A stretch of DNA of 64,000 nt from Novosphingobium malaysiense (GTDB lineage Bacteria > Pseudomonadota > Alphaproteobacteria > Sphingomonadales > Sphingomonadaceae). Where the stretch lies: contig NZ_JTDI01000003.1 in NCBI RefSeq assembly GCF_000802225.1, positions 248,001-312,000 of the forward strand, given 5' to 3'. The notes beneath the pieces were generated by a model that did not search any database, had not been told where the DNA came from, and saw nothing but the letters and a program-made list of their open reading frames with translations. Both the position numbers and the translations under genes were made by a program. Positions 27,373 through 36,204 of this stretch are shown here, piece by piece; positions within the stretch are counted from its first letter, which is position 1, and each line of letters begins with the position of its first letter.

Positions 27373-28635
27373 ATGCGTCGCGTTGTCGTAACCGGACTTG
27401 GTCTCGTTACCCCGCTTGGTGGTGATGTCGAGACTTCCTGGGCCAATATCCTTGCCGGCAAGAGCGGGGCGGGCCCGATCACGAAATTCGATGCTTCGGA
27501 CCAGAAGTGCCGCATCGCCTGCGAAGTGAAGCCGGCCGACCACGAATATGGCTTCGATGCCAACAAGCGCGTGGACCACAAGGTCCAGCGGCAGGTCGAT
27601 CCCTTCATTGTCTTCGGTATAGATGCCGCCGGTCAGGCGATCGAAGATGCCGGCCTCCTCGACATGAGCGAGGAAGAAAAGGTCATGGCGGGCTGTTCGA
27701 TCGGGTCGGGTATCGGCGGTCTGCCGGGTATCGAGAGCGAATCGCTGGTGCTCGACAGGAAGGGGCCGGGCCGCGTGAGCCCGCATTTCGTACACGGACG
27801 CCTGATCAACCTCATTTCGGGCCAGGTCTCGATCAAGTACGGCCTAAAGGGTCCGAACCACGCCGTCGTTACCGCGTGCTCGACCGGCGCCCACTCGATC
27901 GGCGACGCTGCGCGCATGATCAAGGACGGCGATGCCGATGTCATGCTCGCGGGCGGTGCGGAATCGACCATCTGTCCGATCGGCATTGCCGGTTTCGCGC
28001 AGGCCCGCGCGCTCTCGACCGCTTTCAACGACGAGCCGACCAAGGCCAGCCGCCCTTATGACCAGGCCCGTGACGGCTTCGTAATGGGCGAGGGCGCCGG
28101 CGTTGTCGTGCTCGAAGAATATGAACACGCCAAGGCGCGCGGCGCCAAGATCTACTGCGAAGTGATCGGCTACGGCCTTTCGGGCGATGCCTATCACGTT
28201 ACCGCCCCGCACCCGGAAGGCGACGGCGCTTTCCGCTCGATGGCGATGGCCCTGCGCAAGGCCGGCGTCGAGCCCAAGGACATCGACTACATCAACGCCC
28301 ACGGCACTTCGACGCCGCTCGGCGATGAGCTGGAACTGGGCGCGGTGCGTCGCCTGTTCGGCGATGCCATCGACAGCGTCTCGATGAGCTCGACCAAGTC
28401 GGCCATCGGCCACCTGCTCGGCGGCGCCGGCGCGGTCGAATCGATCTTCTGCATTCTCGCGCTGCGCGACCAGATCGTGCCGCCCACGCTCAACCTCGAT
28501 AACCCGAGCGAGAGCTGCCAGGGCGTCGATCTCGTGCCGCACAAGGCGAAGAAGCGCGAAGTGCGCGCCGTCCTGAACAACAGCTTCGGGTTCGGCGGCA
28601 CCAACGCCAGCCTGGTGATGCGCAAGCTCGACTGA
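27373..28635 (+). CDS. fabF: Beta-ketoacyl-ACP synthase II
   Basis: 420-residue condensing enzyme of fatty-acid elongation. The catalytic triad is C169 (TACSTGAHSIGDA), H310 (NAHGTSTPLGD) and H347 (SAIGHLLGGAG), with K342. The GFGGTNASLV end is canonical. Follows acpP and precedes mltG with a 15-bp gap. Confidence 0.97.
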   Translation: MRRVVVTGLGLVTPLGGDVETSWANILAGKSGAGPITKFDASDQKCRIACEVKPADHEYGFDANKRVDHKVQRQVDPFIVFGIDAAGQAIEDAGLLDMSEEEKVMAGCSIGSGIGGLPGIESESLVLDRKGPGRVSPHFVHGRLINLISGQVSIKYGLKGPNHAVVTACSTGAHSIGDAARMIKDGDADVMLAGGAESTICPIGIAGFAQARALSTAFNDEPTKASRPYDQARDGFVMGEGAGVVVLEEYEHAKARGAKIYCEVIGYGLSGDAYHVTAPHPEGDGAFRSMAMALRKAGVEPKDIDYINAHGTSTPLGDELELGAVRRLFGDAIDSVSMSSTKSAIGHLLGGAGAVESIFCILALRDQIVPPTLNLDNPSESCQGVDLVPHKAKKREVRAVLNNSFGFGGTNASLVMRKLD

Positions 28636-28650
28636 GGCCGGGGCAGGGCG

Positions 28651-29625
28651 ATGATGTCCCGGCGCGGGTGCATTCTGGCTGCGGTTCTAGCCGCAGCCGC
28701 CGTGCTGGCCATAGGGGTGTTTTTGGGCGGCTGGTTCGGCTCCGGTCCGCTGGAGAAGGATCGCAGCTTCGTCGTCCCCAACGGCGCCAGCCTTACGGCC
28801 GTGGCTGAACGCCTGGAAGACAAGGGCATCATTCGCTCCGCAGACGGCTTCACCCTGCGAGCGCGCATTTTCGGCGGCGGCAGCGCCATCAAGGCCGGCG
28901 AGTTCCGCATTCCGGCGCACGCCAGCCCCAGCCGCGTCTTTTCGATCATCTGCAGCGACGACGTCATCCGCCGTTTCGTAACCATCCCCGAGGGTATGCC
29001 CTCGATCATGGTACAGGAACGGCTGATGGCGACGCCGGAGCTGACCGGCGAGGTCGCTGTACCCGAGGAAGGCTCCGTGCTGCCGGATAGCTACGCCTTC
29101 CAGCGAGGCGAGACGCGCGAGGCGGTACTTCGCCGTATGCAGGCCGCGATGAGCCGCACGCTCAAGGAACTTTGGGCCAAGCGCGCACCCGATCTCGTGG
29201 TGAAGACACCCGAAGAGGCCGTGATCCTCGCCTCGATAGTGGAAAAGGAAACCGGCAAGCCAGAAGAGCGCCGCATGGTGGCCGGACTTTACTCCAACCG
29301 GTTGAAGCAAGGCATGCTGCTCCAGGCTGATCCCACGATCATCTATCCCATAACCAGGGGCAAACCGCTTGGACGCCGCATCCTCCAATCGGAAATCCAG
29401 GCAGTCAACGACTACAATACCTACACGATGGTCGGCCTGCCCAAGCAACCAATCACCAATCCCGGCAAGGAGTCGCTGGAGGCTGTGCTTCACCCCGCCA
29501 AGACCGATGCGCTTTACATGGTCGCGGACGGATCCGGCGGCCATGCCTTCGCGACTACGCTGGAAGAGCACAACGCCAACGTCGCGAAGTGGTTTGCCAT
29601 TCGGCGTGAACGCGGCGAATTGTGA
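28651..29625 (+). CDS. mltG: Endolytic murein transglycosylase MltG
   Basis: 324-residue membrane-anchored enzyme that cuts nascent glycan strands. One N-terminal membrane segment (residues 7-27) is followed by a LysM-like part (about 35-100) and the YceG catalytic domain. The catalytic glutamate is in SIVEKETG, with conserved NRLKQGMLLQADPT and NTYTMVGLPKQPI. Two adjacent ATGs (28651, 28654) make the start ambiguous by one residue. Its stop overlaps the GTG of the next gene. Confidence 0.95.
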   Translation: MMSRRGCILAAVLAAAAVLAIGVFLGGWFGSGPLEKDRSFVVPNGASLTAVAERLEDKGIIRSADGFTLRARIFGGGSAIKAGEFRIPAHASPSRVFSIICSDDVIRRFVTIPEGMPSIMVQERLMATPELTGEVAVPEEGSVLPDSYAFQRGETREAVLRRMQAAMSRTLKELWAKRAPDLVVKTPEEAVILASIVEKETGKPEERRMVAGLYSNRLKQGMLLQADPTIIYPITRGKPLGRRILQSEIQAVNDYNTYTMVGLPKQPITNPGKESLEAVLHPAKTDALYMVADGSGGHAFATTLEEHNANVAKWFAIRRERGEL

Positions 29626-30170
29626 TCGGCCCGACCGTTGACTGGAAAGCGACCGGACCGAGAAAGCCCGGCGCGCCGCTGCTGATCACGGCGGAGTTAC
29701 CGCCCGATATTCTGGCCTGGACCGACTCCTTGCGGCGCGAACACTACCCGCCCGAGCGCAATCGGCTCCGGGCCCATGTCACCCTGTTTCATGCATTGCC
29801 GCCGTCGGTCGAGGAGGAGCTCGTACAGGTCCTCTCGGACCTTGCACGCAATCCGGCGCCGGAAGCCAGGATTGATGGCATCATGAAACTGGGCAGGGGG
29901 ACGGCGTTGGCCGTCCAGAGCCCGGAAATGGTGATACTGCACGCCATCATCGCCGAGCGCATGCACGGCCTTCTCACTGATCAGGATTCGCGGCCGCTGC
30001 GCCTGCACGTGACGATCCAGAACAAGGTGAAGCGTGAGGAAGCGCAAGCCCTGCAAGCGCAACTGGGCCCGGAACTGCGGCCCGTTTCCTTCCGCTTTCG
30101 CGGCTTCGGTCTCTATGCATGGGAGGACGGGCTGTGGCGGCCGATTCGGCTCCTCGCATTTCGCGGCTGA
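29622..30170 (+). CDS. 2H phosphoesterase (2'-5' RNA ligase family)
   Basis: 182-residue protein with two HxT motifs, HVTLFH (about residue 51) and HVTIQN (about 127), the catalytic pair of the LigT/2H phosphoesterase superfamily. These proteins act on 2',3'-cyclic phosphates or related RNA ends. GTG start at 29622 overlaps the mltG stop. Confidence 0.85.
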   Translation: MIGPTVDWKATGPRKPGAPLLITAELPPDILAWTDSLRREHYPPERNRLRAHVTLFHALPPSVEEELVQVLSDLARNPAPEARIDGIMKLGRGTALAVQSPEMVILHAIIAERMHGLLTDQDSRPLRLHVTIQNKVKREEAQALQAQLGPELRPVSFRFRGFGLYAWEDGLWRPIRLLAFRG

Positions 30171-30541
30171 ACTGAGGGAGCGTGGTAGCAAAGTAGGCTC
30201 CGTCCCTCGACAGGCGGGCATTTGACGCGATTTTCTCAGTGGGGGGCGATGGACAATCGTTTCTCAAGGTCGATTTGCCTTTGCCTTGGGCTGGATTGAT
30301 CCCCCGTTCGCGGGAGTTGGGCCGGGATAAGCTGATTTCGGGCACGCAGAATCTGTCGATATGCGGATAGCCATCGACGCCGGACAGCGACCTTCAAATT
30401 TGGCAATCGAGCGCCCCCGTACATGCGCTTGTGGGACTGCGATGCCTTAGAACAAATGCCCCTAGGGACAGGTTGTTGCCACCCCACCTTGCGCGCATCT
30501 TTGCATTCATGGCTCACCAAAAATGGAAATAGGAGAATGCA
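30171..30541. other. 371-bp gap with no gene seen
   Basis: No coding text or tRNA. Base composition is lower in GC than the surroundings. The right end carries a candidate stress promoter at 30449-30474 and the ribosome site of the 51-residue gene. Confidence 0.5.
30449..30474 (+). promoter_or_regulatory. Candidate EcfG-type promoter of the 51-residue gene
   Basis: AGAAC (30449-30453) and GTT (30472-30474) separated by exactly 18 bases, the same spacing as the element before the CsbD gene at 19212. First base deviates from GGAAC. Confidence 0.4.
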
Positions 30542-30697
30542 ATGCATTTGCCTGAAGACGAGCATAAATATTCTCCAGAAAATGTGAGAGGCGGAAGCGA
30601 GGAGTATGTTGTTCGATACGTCCTTGGCGTGAGTCTCTGTCTGGCAATACTCAGCCTCAGTGCAATATGGATTTCCAGTGCCTTGGCGCTGTCGTGA
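30542..30697 (+). CDS. 51-residue single-pass membrane protein
   Basis: Small gene with a good ribosome site (TAGGAGAATGCA before the ATG). A polar N-terminus (MHLPEDEHKYSPENVRGG) is followed by one membrane segment (about residues 27-49). Codon use is more AT-rich than neighbours (tat, tct, aaa, aat, ata). No known family. It lies 80 bp before the fasciclin gene and behind a candidate stress promoter, so a role at the membrane in stress is plausible but unsupported. Confidence 0.6.
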   Translation: MHLPEDEHKYSPENVRGGSEEYVVRYVLGVSLCLAILSLSAIWISSALALS

Positions 30698-30777
30698 TCG
30701 AGACCTGTATCGAATCCCCAGCCTCGCCAGTCCCGCAAGGGCCTTAATCCGATATCCCCCGCAAAGGAGAAAACGTG

Positions 30778-31299
30778 ATGAAACCGTTTTTCGTTATAGC
30801 CTCGGCGATCGCCCTCACAGCAACCACCCCTGCACTTGCCGATCATCATCGCAGTTCGACCATCGTCGAAACAGCCATCGCCTCGCCCCAGCATGAAACG
30901 CTGGTGGCCGCGGTCAAGGCCGCAGGTCTGGTCGATACGCTTGCCGGTCAGGGACCTTTTACCGTTTTCGCACCCACCGATTCCGCGTTCGCTAAACTTC
31001 CCGAAGATACCGTCGCGACCCTGCTAAAGCCGGAAAACGTAACGACACTGCGTTCGGTTCTGACGTATCACGTGGTGGCTGGCAAAGTTTCCGCCTCTGA
31101 ACTGATCGGCATGATTGACGAAAATGGAGGCTCAGCACAGCTGAAAACCGTGCAGGGCGCCTTGCTGACCGCCAGCTTGTCGGACGGAAAGGTCATCCTG
31201 ACTGACTCTGAGGGCGGCACGGCTTCCGTAGTCCAAGCCGATCTGAAAGCTTCGAACGGCATTATTCACGCAACAGACACCGTATCGATGCCGGGCTGA
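30778..31299 (+). CDS. Fasciclin (FAS1) domain secreted protein
   Basis: 173-residue protein with a signal peptide (cleavage near PALADHH) and one FAS1 domain: TLVAAVKAAGLVDTL, GPFTVFAPTDSAFAKLP, LTYHVVAGKV and NGIIHATDTVSMPG. FAS1 domains mediate adhesion or surface binding. ATG 30778 follows AAAGGAG; a GTG three bases earlier is possible. Confidence 0.92.
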   Translation: MKPFFVIASAIALTATTPALADHHRSSTIVETAIASPQHETLVAAVKAAGLVDTLAGQGPFTVFAPTDSAFAKLPEDTVATLLKPENVTTLRSVLTYHVVAGKVSASELIGMIDENGGSAQLKTVQGALLTASLSDGKVILTDSEGGTASVVQADLKASNGIIHATDTVSMPG

Positions 31300-31351
31300 C
31301 GTTTTAAAACGATGCCACGACAACACGAATGGCATCATCCATTCTGGTGGC

Positions 31352-31385
31352 GGGGCGGCAATTGCAAAATGCCGCTCCGCTCTTT
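31352..31385 (+). terminator. Terminator-like hairpin after the fasciclin gene
   Basis: Arms GCGGCA (31355-31360) and TGCCGC (31370-31375) extend by weaker pairs and are followed by TCCGCTCTTTT. A perfect 12-bp palindrome CGTTTTAAAACG (31300-31311) sits directly behind the stop codon as well. Confidence 0.6.
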
Positions 31386-31491
31386 TGCTTGCAGGTTTTC
31401 CCAGAACGGAAGTCGCGCGCTTTTTAGGTCAGGTAAACGCGGACAAAGGGCATCGAGCCCCGACCCAATTCGAAGAATAAACGAAGGAAAA

Positions 31492-31568
31492 TGGTAGCGG
31501 AGGAGGGACTCGAACCCCCGACACGCGGATTATGATTCCGCTGCTCTAACCGGCTGAGCTACTCCGCC
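31492..31568 (-). tRNA. tRNA-Met (CAT), elongator type
   Basis: Cloverleaf on the minus strand: acceptor GGCGGAG/CTCCGCT, anticodon stem GCGGA/TCCGC with loop ATCATAA (anticodon CAT), T arm GTTCGAG, encoded CCA (31492-31494). The first pair is present (G-U), so it lacks the unpaired position 1 of initiator tRNA. CAT could also be tRNA-Ile2, but the body resembles the alphaproteobacterial elongator. Confidence 0.9.
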
Positions 31569-31718
31569 ACACCAAGGTCCTCCCCTTTGCGGGAGGGCTC
31601 GATCAGGTGCACCGGGTGGCCGGTGCAGGCCGCGTCCTTTAGGGGGGAGGGTGCTTGCGGTCAACACCGAAAAAGCACCTCCCATCCCATTCGCAGCGAT
31701 GGCCCGTGAAAAGCCGCG

Positions 31719-33707
31719 TTACCCCAGGTTTCGGACATGCCGGAAGTGGGCGTAACGGTTCAGCAGATCGTTGATGACCTGGTCGCTACCGAAGCCGGTA
31801 ACGTCGTGCGGCTGGTCGCCTTCCGAGGAGTGGGCAATGGCACGGAAGTGCTTCCGTCCGCCTTCCGGGCCGCCCCGTTTTTCCGCCCAGGCAAAGCTGG
31901 GGGCGCTGAAGCCTCTCACGCGGATCGTATAACGGAAAGCGCCGAGTTCACCGTGCGGGACGCTGAAGGAGAGGCTGTCGTCGCTTTCGCTGATAACAGG
32001 CTCCATGCCACTGTTCTTCATCTGGCTCGCCACGGCCTCGAGGGCAGGATGCGCCGTTTCCGACAGGAAGCGGGAAATATCACCCTTGCCGTAGTGATGG
32101 ACGATGCTCGTCAAACGCTGCTGCCATGTCATGCCGACCTCCGAAATGGCATCTTCTGCTATCGAGAAGTCGATGGCGGTACCGCCGCTTTCGGACCGCA
32201 GCGCCTTCATCAGGCCATAGCAGATGAAGACCATGACGACTGAGAACGGTAGGGCGCTTGCAATGGCCGCGGTTTGGAGCGCCTGCAGACCGCCTGCGAT
32301 GAGCAGCACGGCGGCGACGAGACCGGCACTGACAGCCCAGAAGATTCGCTGCCAAACGGGTGGGCTTTCTGCGGCGCCCGATGTGATCATGTCGATCACC
32401 AGGGCACCGGAATCGGCCGAGGTGACGAAGAACGTGACAACCAGCAACGTCGCGATCCCGGAACTGATGGTGGCGATCGGGAGTTGCTCGAGCGTCTCGA
32501 ACAGGGCGACCGGCATGTTGTCGGCCACTGTTTCCGCGATCGGCGCCGAGCCGCTCAGGTCGAGCGTGATGGCGGTATCACCGAACACGGTCATCCACAG
32601 GAACGTGAAGAGGACCGGCACCAGTAGCACGCCGATAATGAACTCGCGGATCGAACGCCCCCGCGAGATGCGGGCGATGAACATGCCGACGAAGGGCGAC
32701 CAGGCGATCCACCAGCCCCAGTAGAACAGGGTCCAGTTGGCCAGCCAGGGATTGGGCTCATAAGCATACATGCGGAACGTGCGCGGGACGACAGCCCCCA
32801 GATAGGACCCGATGTTCTGCATGAAGGCCTGCAGCAGGAACACGGTGGAGCCTGCGAAGAGCACGAATGCCAGCAGGGCCACGGCCAGGATGATGTTGAG
32901 TTCCGAAAGGCGCTTGATGCCCTTGTCGAGGCCCATGACCACCGAGAGCGTTGCCAAGCCGGTGATCACGGCGATGAGTACCAGTTGGACCAAGGTGTCC
33001 GACGGAATGCCGAAAAGGTAATTGAAGCCCGCGTTGACCTGCAGCACACCCAACCCGAGCGACGTCGCGACGCCGAACATCGTGCCCAGCACCGCAAAGA
33101 TGTCCACGGCGTGGCCGATCGGACCGTTGATGCGCCTGCCGAGCAACGGATAGAGCGTCGACCGGATGGTCAGGGGCAAGCCGCGTCGGAACGAGAAATA
33201 GGCGAGCGCGAGGCCGACGATGATGTAGATCGCCCAGGCGTGAAGACCCCAGTGAAAGAACGTCAGGACCAGCGCCTGTCGAGCAGCGTCGACAGTGCTG
33301 CCGTCGCCGACCGGGGGCGAGGCGTAGTGCTGGATGGGTTCGGCGACGCCGAAAAAGATCAGGCCGATGCCCATTCCGGCGCTGAATAGCATCGCGAACC
33401 ATGAAATGTAGCTGTATTCGGGTTCGCTCTCGTCCGGTCCGAGCTTTATGTCCCCGTACCGGCTTACCATCAGGAACAGCACGAAGATGAGGAACCCGGC
33501 AACCGCGCCGATATAGAACCAGCCAAATTCTTCCACGATCCAGGATTGAACATGGCCGAATACCCGGGCCGCCTGATCGGTGAAAACAACACCGTAAAAG
33601 GAAAAGGCGAGGATCAGCGCTGCCGAGATGAAAAATACCGGCGGATTGACCTTTAGCCAGCTTCCTTTTCCCAGCGGTGCTGACTCGGTCAGAACCGGAT
33701 CGGTCAT
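31719..33707 (-). CDS. BCCT family choline/betaine transporter
   Basis: 662-residue transporter with 12 membrane segments and a cytoplasmic C-terminal extension of about 150 residues, as in BetT-like osmoregulated carriers. The BCCT signature lies in NWTLFYWGWWIAWSPF and ARISRGRSIREF, and GMGIGLIFFGVAEPIQHY is present. It takes up choline, betaine or related quaternary amines, probably with sodium or protons. No choline oxidation genes lie next to it, so direct osmoprotectant import is the likeliest role. Confidence 0.92.
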   Translation of the reverse strand: MTDPVLTESAPLGKGSWLKVNPPVFFISAALILAFSFYGVVFTDQAARVFGHVQSWIVEEFGWFYIGAVAGFLIFVLFLMVSRYGDIKLGPDESEPEYSYISWFAMLFSAGMGIGLIFFGVAEPIQHYASPPVGDGSTVDAARQALVLTFFHWGLHAWAIYIIVGLALAYFSFRRGLPLTIRSTLYPLLGRRINGPIGHAVDIFAVLGTMFGVATSLGLGVLQVNAGFNYLFGIPSDTLVQLVLIAVITGLATLSVVMGLDKGIKRLSELNIILAVALLAFVLFAGSTVFLLQAFMQNIGSYLGAVVPRTFRMYAYEPNPWLANWTLFYWGWWIAWSPFVGMFIARISRGRSIREFIIGVLLVPVLFTFLWMTVFGDTAITLDLSGSAPIAETVADNMPVALFETLEQLPIATISSGIATLLVVTFFVTSADSGALVIDMITSGAAESPPVWQRIFWAVSAGLVAAVLLIAGGLQALQTAAIASALPFSVVMVFICYGLMKALRSESGGTAIDFSIAEDAISEVGMTWQQRLTSIVHHYGKGDISRFLSETAHPALEAVASQMKNSGMEPVISESDDSLSFSVPHGELGAFRYTIRVRGFSAPSFAWAEKRGGPEGGRKHFRAIAHSSEGDQPHDVTGFGSDQVINDLLNRYAHFRHVRNLG

Positions 33708-33809
33708 TGTTGCCTCCTGATCAGATCTTGCGGGTGCCCCTCATGATGGAACGACTCCGGCCTTGTCGAGTTTCGTCTTCATCAAATGAAATCCGATTGG
33801 GGATAGAAT

Positions 33810-34709
33810 GTGAGACGTTTCCTGCCGGGGATCGCGCTCGCTTTTGGTGCCTTTACGCCGGCCATGGCCCAGGACACCCCGCCCGAAAGCAGTGCCAGCC
33901 CAACGCCTGACCCACTGGTCGACGAAGCCGAAAAACCTGCCGACCGAGTTTCGGTCGACGTCGGGGCGGCGCTTGTCAGCAAATATATTTCGCGGGGGAT
34001 TGGCTTCGCCGAAGAGGCCAGCCTGCAGCCTTACGTCACCGTGTCGCTTTCTCTTCCGGGCCTGGAAGGAGGCGCTATCTCCGGCGCCAAGATGTTCGTC
34101 GGCAACTGGAACAACGTCAAGCTCGGCCACGTCGAGGCGACGGAAGCGGGGCAGTTGACCCGATTTTACGAAAACGATTTCTATGTGGGCGGCGCAGTCA
34201 CGGTGAACGATCGCTGGTCCGTCTCGGCAACCTATTACCGCTACGGATCACTGAGCGATTCTTTCGATGGTTACAACGACCTGGAGCTGATCGTCGGGTT
34301 CGACGACAGCGGCCTCTGGAGTGGCACGGTGCCGCTCGACAATTTTTCGCTGTCCCCCTCCTTGCGCATGGTTCAGGAGGCAGGCCGTCCGGGGCGGCCG
34401 GATGCCCTTTACGTGCAACCGTCGCTTTCCCCCTCGTTCGACGTCGGACATCCCGATCGTCCCGTGCATGTCACCATGCCTCTCGTCGTCGGCCTGGCGG
34501 ACACGTACTACGATGATGCGCAAGGCGGCCATCCCACCTTCGGTTTTTTCCGAACAGGGGTGTCCGTGTCCGGACAGCCATTTCCGAATTCCGCGGAGAA
34601 CGTCAGAGTAAGCGGCGGGGTGGATGTCTGGATGCTCAACGACAAGGTCGTGAATGGCCTGGGAGATAGTGAGGTCGTCGGGCGGATCGGCGTCAACTGG
34701 AGCTTTTGA
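33810..34709 (+). CDS. Outer-membrane beta-barrel protein (TorF-like)
   Basis: 299-residue protein with a signal peptide (cleavage TPAMAQD), a short proline/acid linker and a barrel-like region of alternating strands ending in NWSF, the terminal aromatic needed for barrel assembly. The early text ALVSKYISRGIGFAEEASLQPYV is found in TorF-type putative porins. It starts at GTG 33810, since no ATG is in frame nearby. Divergent from the BCCT gene, 102 bp away. Confidence 0.75.
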   Translation: MRRFLPGIALAFGAFTPAMAQDTPPESSASPTPDPLVDEAEKPADRVSVDVGAALVSKYISRGIGFAEEASLQPYVTVSLSLPGLEGGAISGAKMFVGNWNNVKLGHVEATEAGQLTRFYENDFYVGGAVTVNDRWSVSATYYRYGSLSDSFDGYNDLELIVGFDDSGLWSGTVPLDNFSLSPSLRMVQEAGRPGRPDALYVQPSLSPSFDVGHPDRPVHVTMPLVVGLADTYYDDAQGGHPTFGFFRTGVSVSGQPFPNSAENVRVSGGVDVWMLNDKVVNGLGDSEVVGRIGVNWSF

Positions 34710-34741
34710 GCGCGGTCTCCCCGGCGTCCGCAAACCAGGCC

Positions 34742-35629
34742 CTAATGATTGTGCTTTCGATCGCGGCGGTGCAATTCGTCGGCAAAGGCCCAGCGTACCG
34801 CCTCGGCAGCCACTTGGGTTCCAATGACTGCTGGATATCGCTCCAACCCCGGTCGTTGCAGCCCCAGCATTTCGCGCGCAAAGGCCGGGAGCAGGTCAAG
34901 GGCGGCAGCTGCGAGAACCCTTTGCGTCATGCGCGATGGGAGACGTCCCTCGCCGTCAAGGATCATTCGTGCAACGGCTCGCGTCTCGCTGGTTGCGCAC
35001 AGGTCCGGCTGCATCGACTGCATGATCTCGGCTGCCTGCGTGCGGCTTGTTGGCACCGGCTCGGCGCCAAGGCGTTGTGCGATCACGGCGAATTGCGCGA
35101 AATATTTGTCCTGATCGGATGCCGCCATCTCTGGATCGGCATAGCGGCGGTAGGCATTGAGGAAGCTGGTCGCTTCGGCCACATGGACCCACGCCAAGGT
35201 TCGCGGATCGGCAGCGGCATAGGCCGTTCCGTCCGGCATCGTGCCTGTAACGCGGGCGTGTATCGCATTGACCGTTCTGATGGCCTGTTCCGCGTCGTCG
35301 CGATGGCCGTAGGTCGTGACCGCAATGAACCGAGCCGTTCGCCGCAGTCGGCCGCGCATGTCGTTGCGAAAATCGGAGTGGTCGAGGACGCCGCGCAAGG
35401 CGGCGGGGTGCAGCATCTGCAGCATCAGGGCACTTATGCCGCCGATCATCATGGCCACGACATCGGCGTGCACGTTGCGGATTGGGGTATCAGGCTCGAA
35501 CAGAGCATCATGCGACGGTGCCACCGGCCGCTCGCCCTTGCTGCCATCGTTGAACAGGCCTCGAACCTGGCGGACCAGCACCCTTCGCGCCAGCGACGCA
35601 GGAACTGAAAGGGGAGAAACCGAAACCAT
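34742..35629 (-). CDS. MpaB/DUF2236 family oxygenase-like protein
   Basis: 295-residue helical protein. The text MMIGGISALMLQMLHPAAL, TARFIAVTTYG and DPRTLAWVHVAEATSF is the signature of the DUF2236 family, whose characterised members (latex-clearing protein, MpaB) bind b-type haem through histidines. The histidine of HPAA and that of VHVAEA are the likely candidates. Substrate unknown. ATG 35629 has GGAGGTAA upstream. Confidence 0.85.
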   Translation of the reverse strand: MVSVSPLSVPASLARRVLVRQVRGLFNDGSKGERPVAPSHDALFEPDTPIRNVHADVVAMMIGGISALMLQMLHPAALRGVLDHSDFRNDMRGRLRRTARFIAVTTYGHRDDAEQAIRTVNAIHARVTGTMPDGTAYAAADPRTLAWVHVAEATSFLNAYRRYADPEMAASDQDKYFAQFAVIAQRLGAEPVPTSRTQAAEIMQSMQPDLCATSETRAVARMILDGEGRLPSRMTQRVLAAAALDLLPAFAREMLGLQRPGLERYPAVIGTQVAAEAVRWAFADELHRRDRKHNH

Positions 35630-35662
35630 CTGCCGGCGTTACCTCCAGACAAGGGCAGGATT

Positions 35663-35689
35663 GGAAACGAATGAACACATGCTGTGTTT
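35663..35689. promoter_or_regulatory. Near-symmetric EcfG-type promoter between DUF2236 and CsbD-like genes
   Basis: Read rightward: GGAAAC (35663-35668), 17 bases, GTTT (35686-35689). Read leftward: TGAAA-N18-GTT. The element is almost its own inverse, so it could drive the CsbD-like gene (start 35715) and, more weakly, the DUF2236 gene (start 35629). Confidence 0.45.
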
Positions 35690-35714
35690 CAAGCGCCATA
35701 CCGGAGACGTGAAG

Positions 35715-35900
35715 ATGAACCTCAAGACGAAGGCCCTCAAGGATCAGGCGATGGGCAAGGCCAAGCGGGCGCTTGGTGAACTTTCAGCGCGTCCGGATTA
35801 TGTACTCGAAGGGGAACGGCAGGACGCAAAGGGTCGTCACGAGGCGGATACCGCCCGAGACCAGTCGCGCGGCCGATCAACTCCCAAGCCGCAGGATTGA
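35715..35900 (+). CDS. CsbD-like small hydrophilic protein
   Basis: 61-residue protein, mostly charged. The N-terminus KTKALKDQAMGKAKRALGEL and then YVLEGERQDAKGRHEAD resemble the CsbD pattern (KGKAKEAxG ... LEGEGQxDKxKGK). CCGGAGACGTGAAG precedes the ATG. Second CsbD-type protein in the window and, like the first at 19290, behind an EcfG-like element. Confidence 0.72.
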   Translation: MNLKTKALKDQAMGKAKRALGELSARPDYVLEGERQDAKGRHEADTARDQSRGRSTPKPQD

Positions 35901-35970
35901 ACCTCACCGCCGGACGGGAACGCCAATTGGCTTTGCATCGCCTCCGCCGTGCGCGCTGCGGGAAAGGTGC

Positions 35971-36204
35971 TCAGTCGCCTTCCGGCTTGTCGGGCTGCCC
36001 GTCCGCGCGCGGTGGCTTGCCGTCCTCGTTGGTCCAGCGGTCGTCTGGCGTCGTGGCCGTGCCGGTAACATTGCGAACATCGTAGGGGGCGTATTCGCCG
36101 CGTCCCTTGCGAGCGTCTTCCTGTTCGCGCCAAGAGCGCTTGTCGCCTTTCGTGTCAACGACGTGCCGCGAATCGTGAGGCTCGTATTCTCCGCCACCTG
36201 ACAT
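35971..36204 (-). CDS. 77-residue hydrophilic protein with two GEYxPxDxRxV repeats
   Basis: Small, very polar protein with the tandem motifs GEYEPHDSRHVVDT and GEYAPYDVRNVTGT about 33 residues apart, and an acid/proline-rich tail. No known domain. ATG 36204 is fixed by a strong AAAGGAG upstream. It converges on the CsbD-like gene. Confidence 0.7.
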   Translation of the reverse strand: MSGGGEYEPHDSRHVVDTKGDKRSWREQEDARKGRGEYAPYDVRNVTGTATTPDDRWTNEDGKPPRADGQPDKPEGD

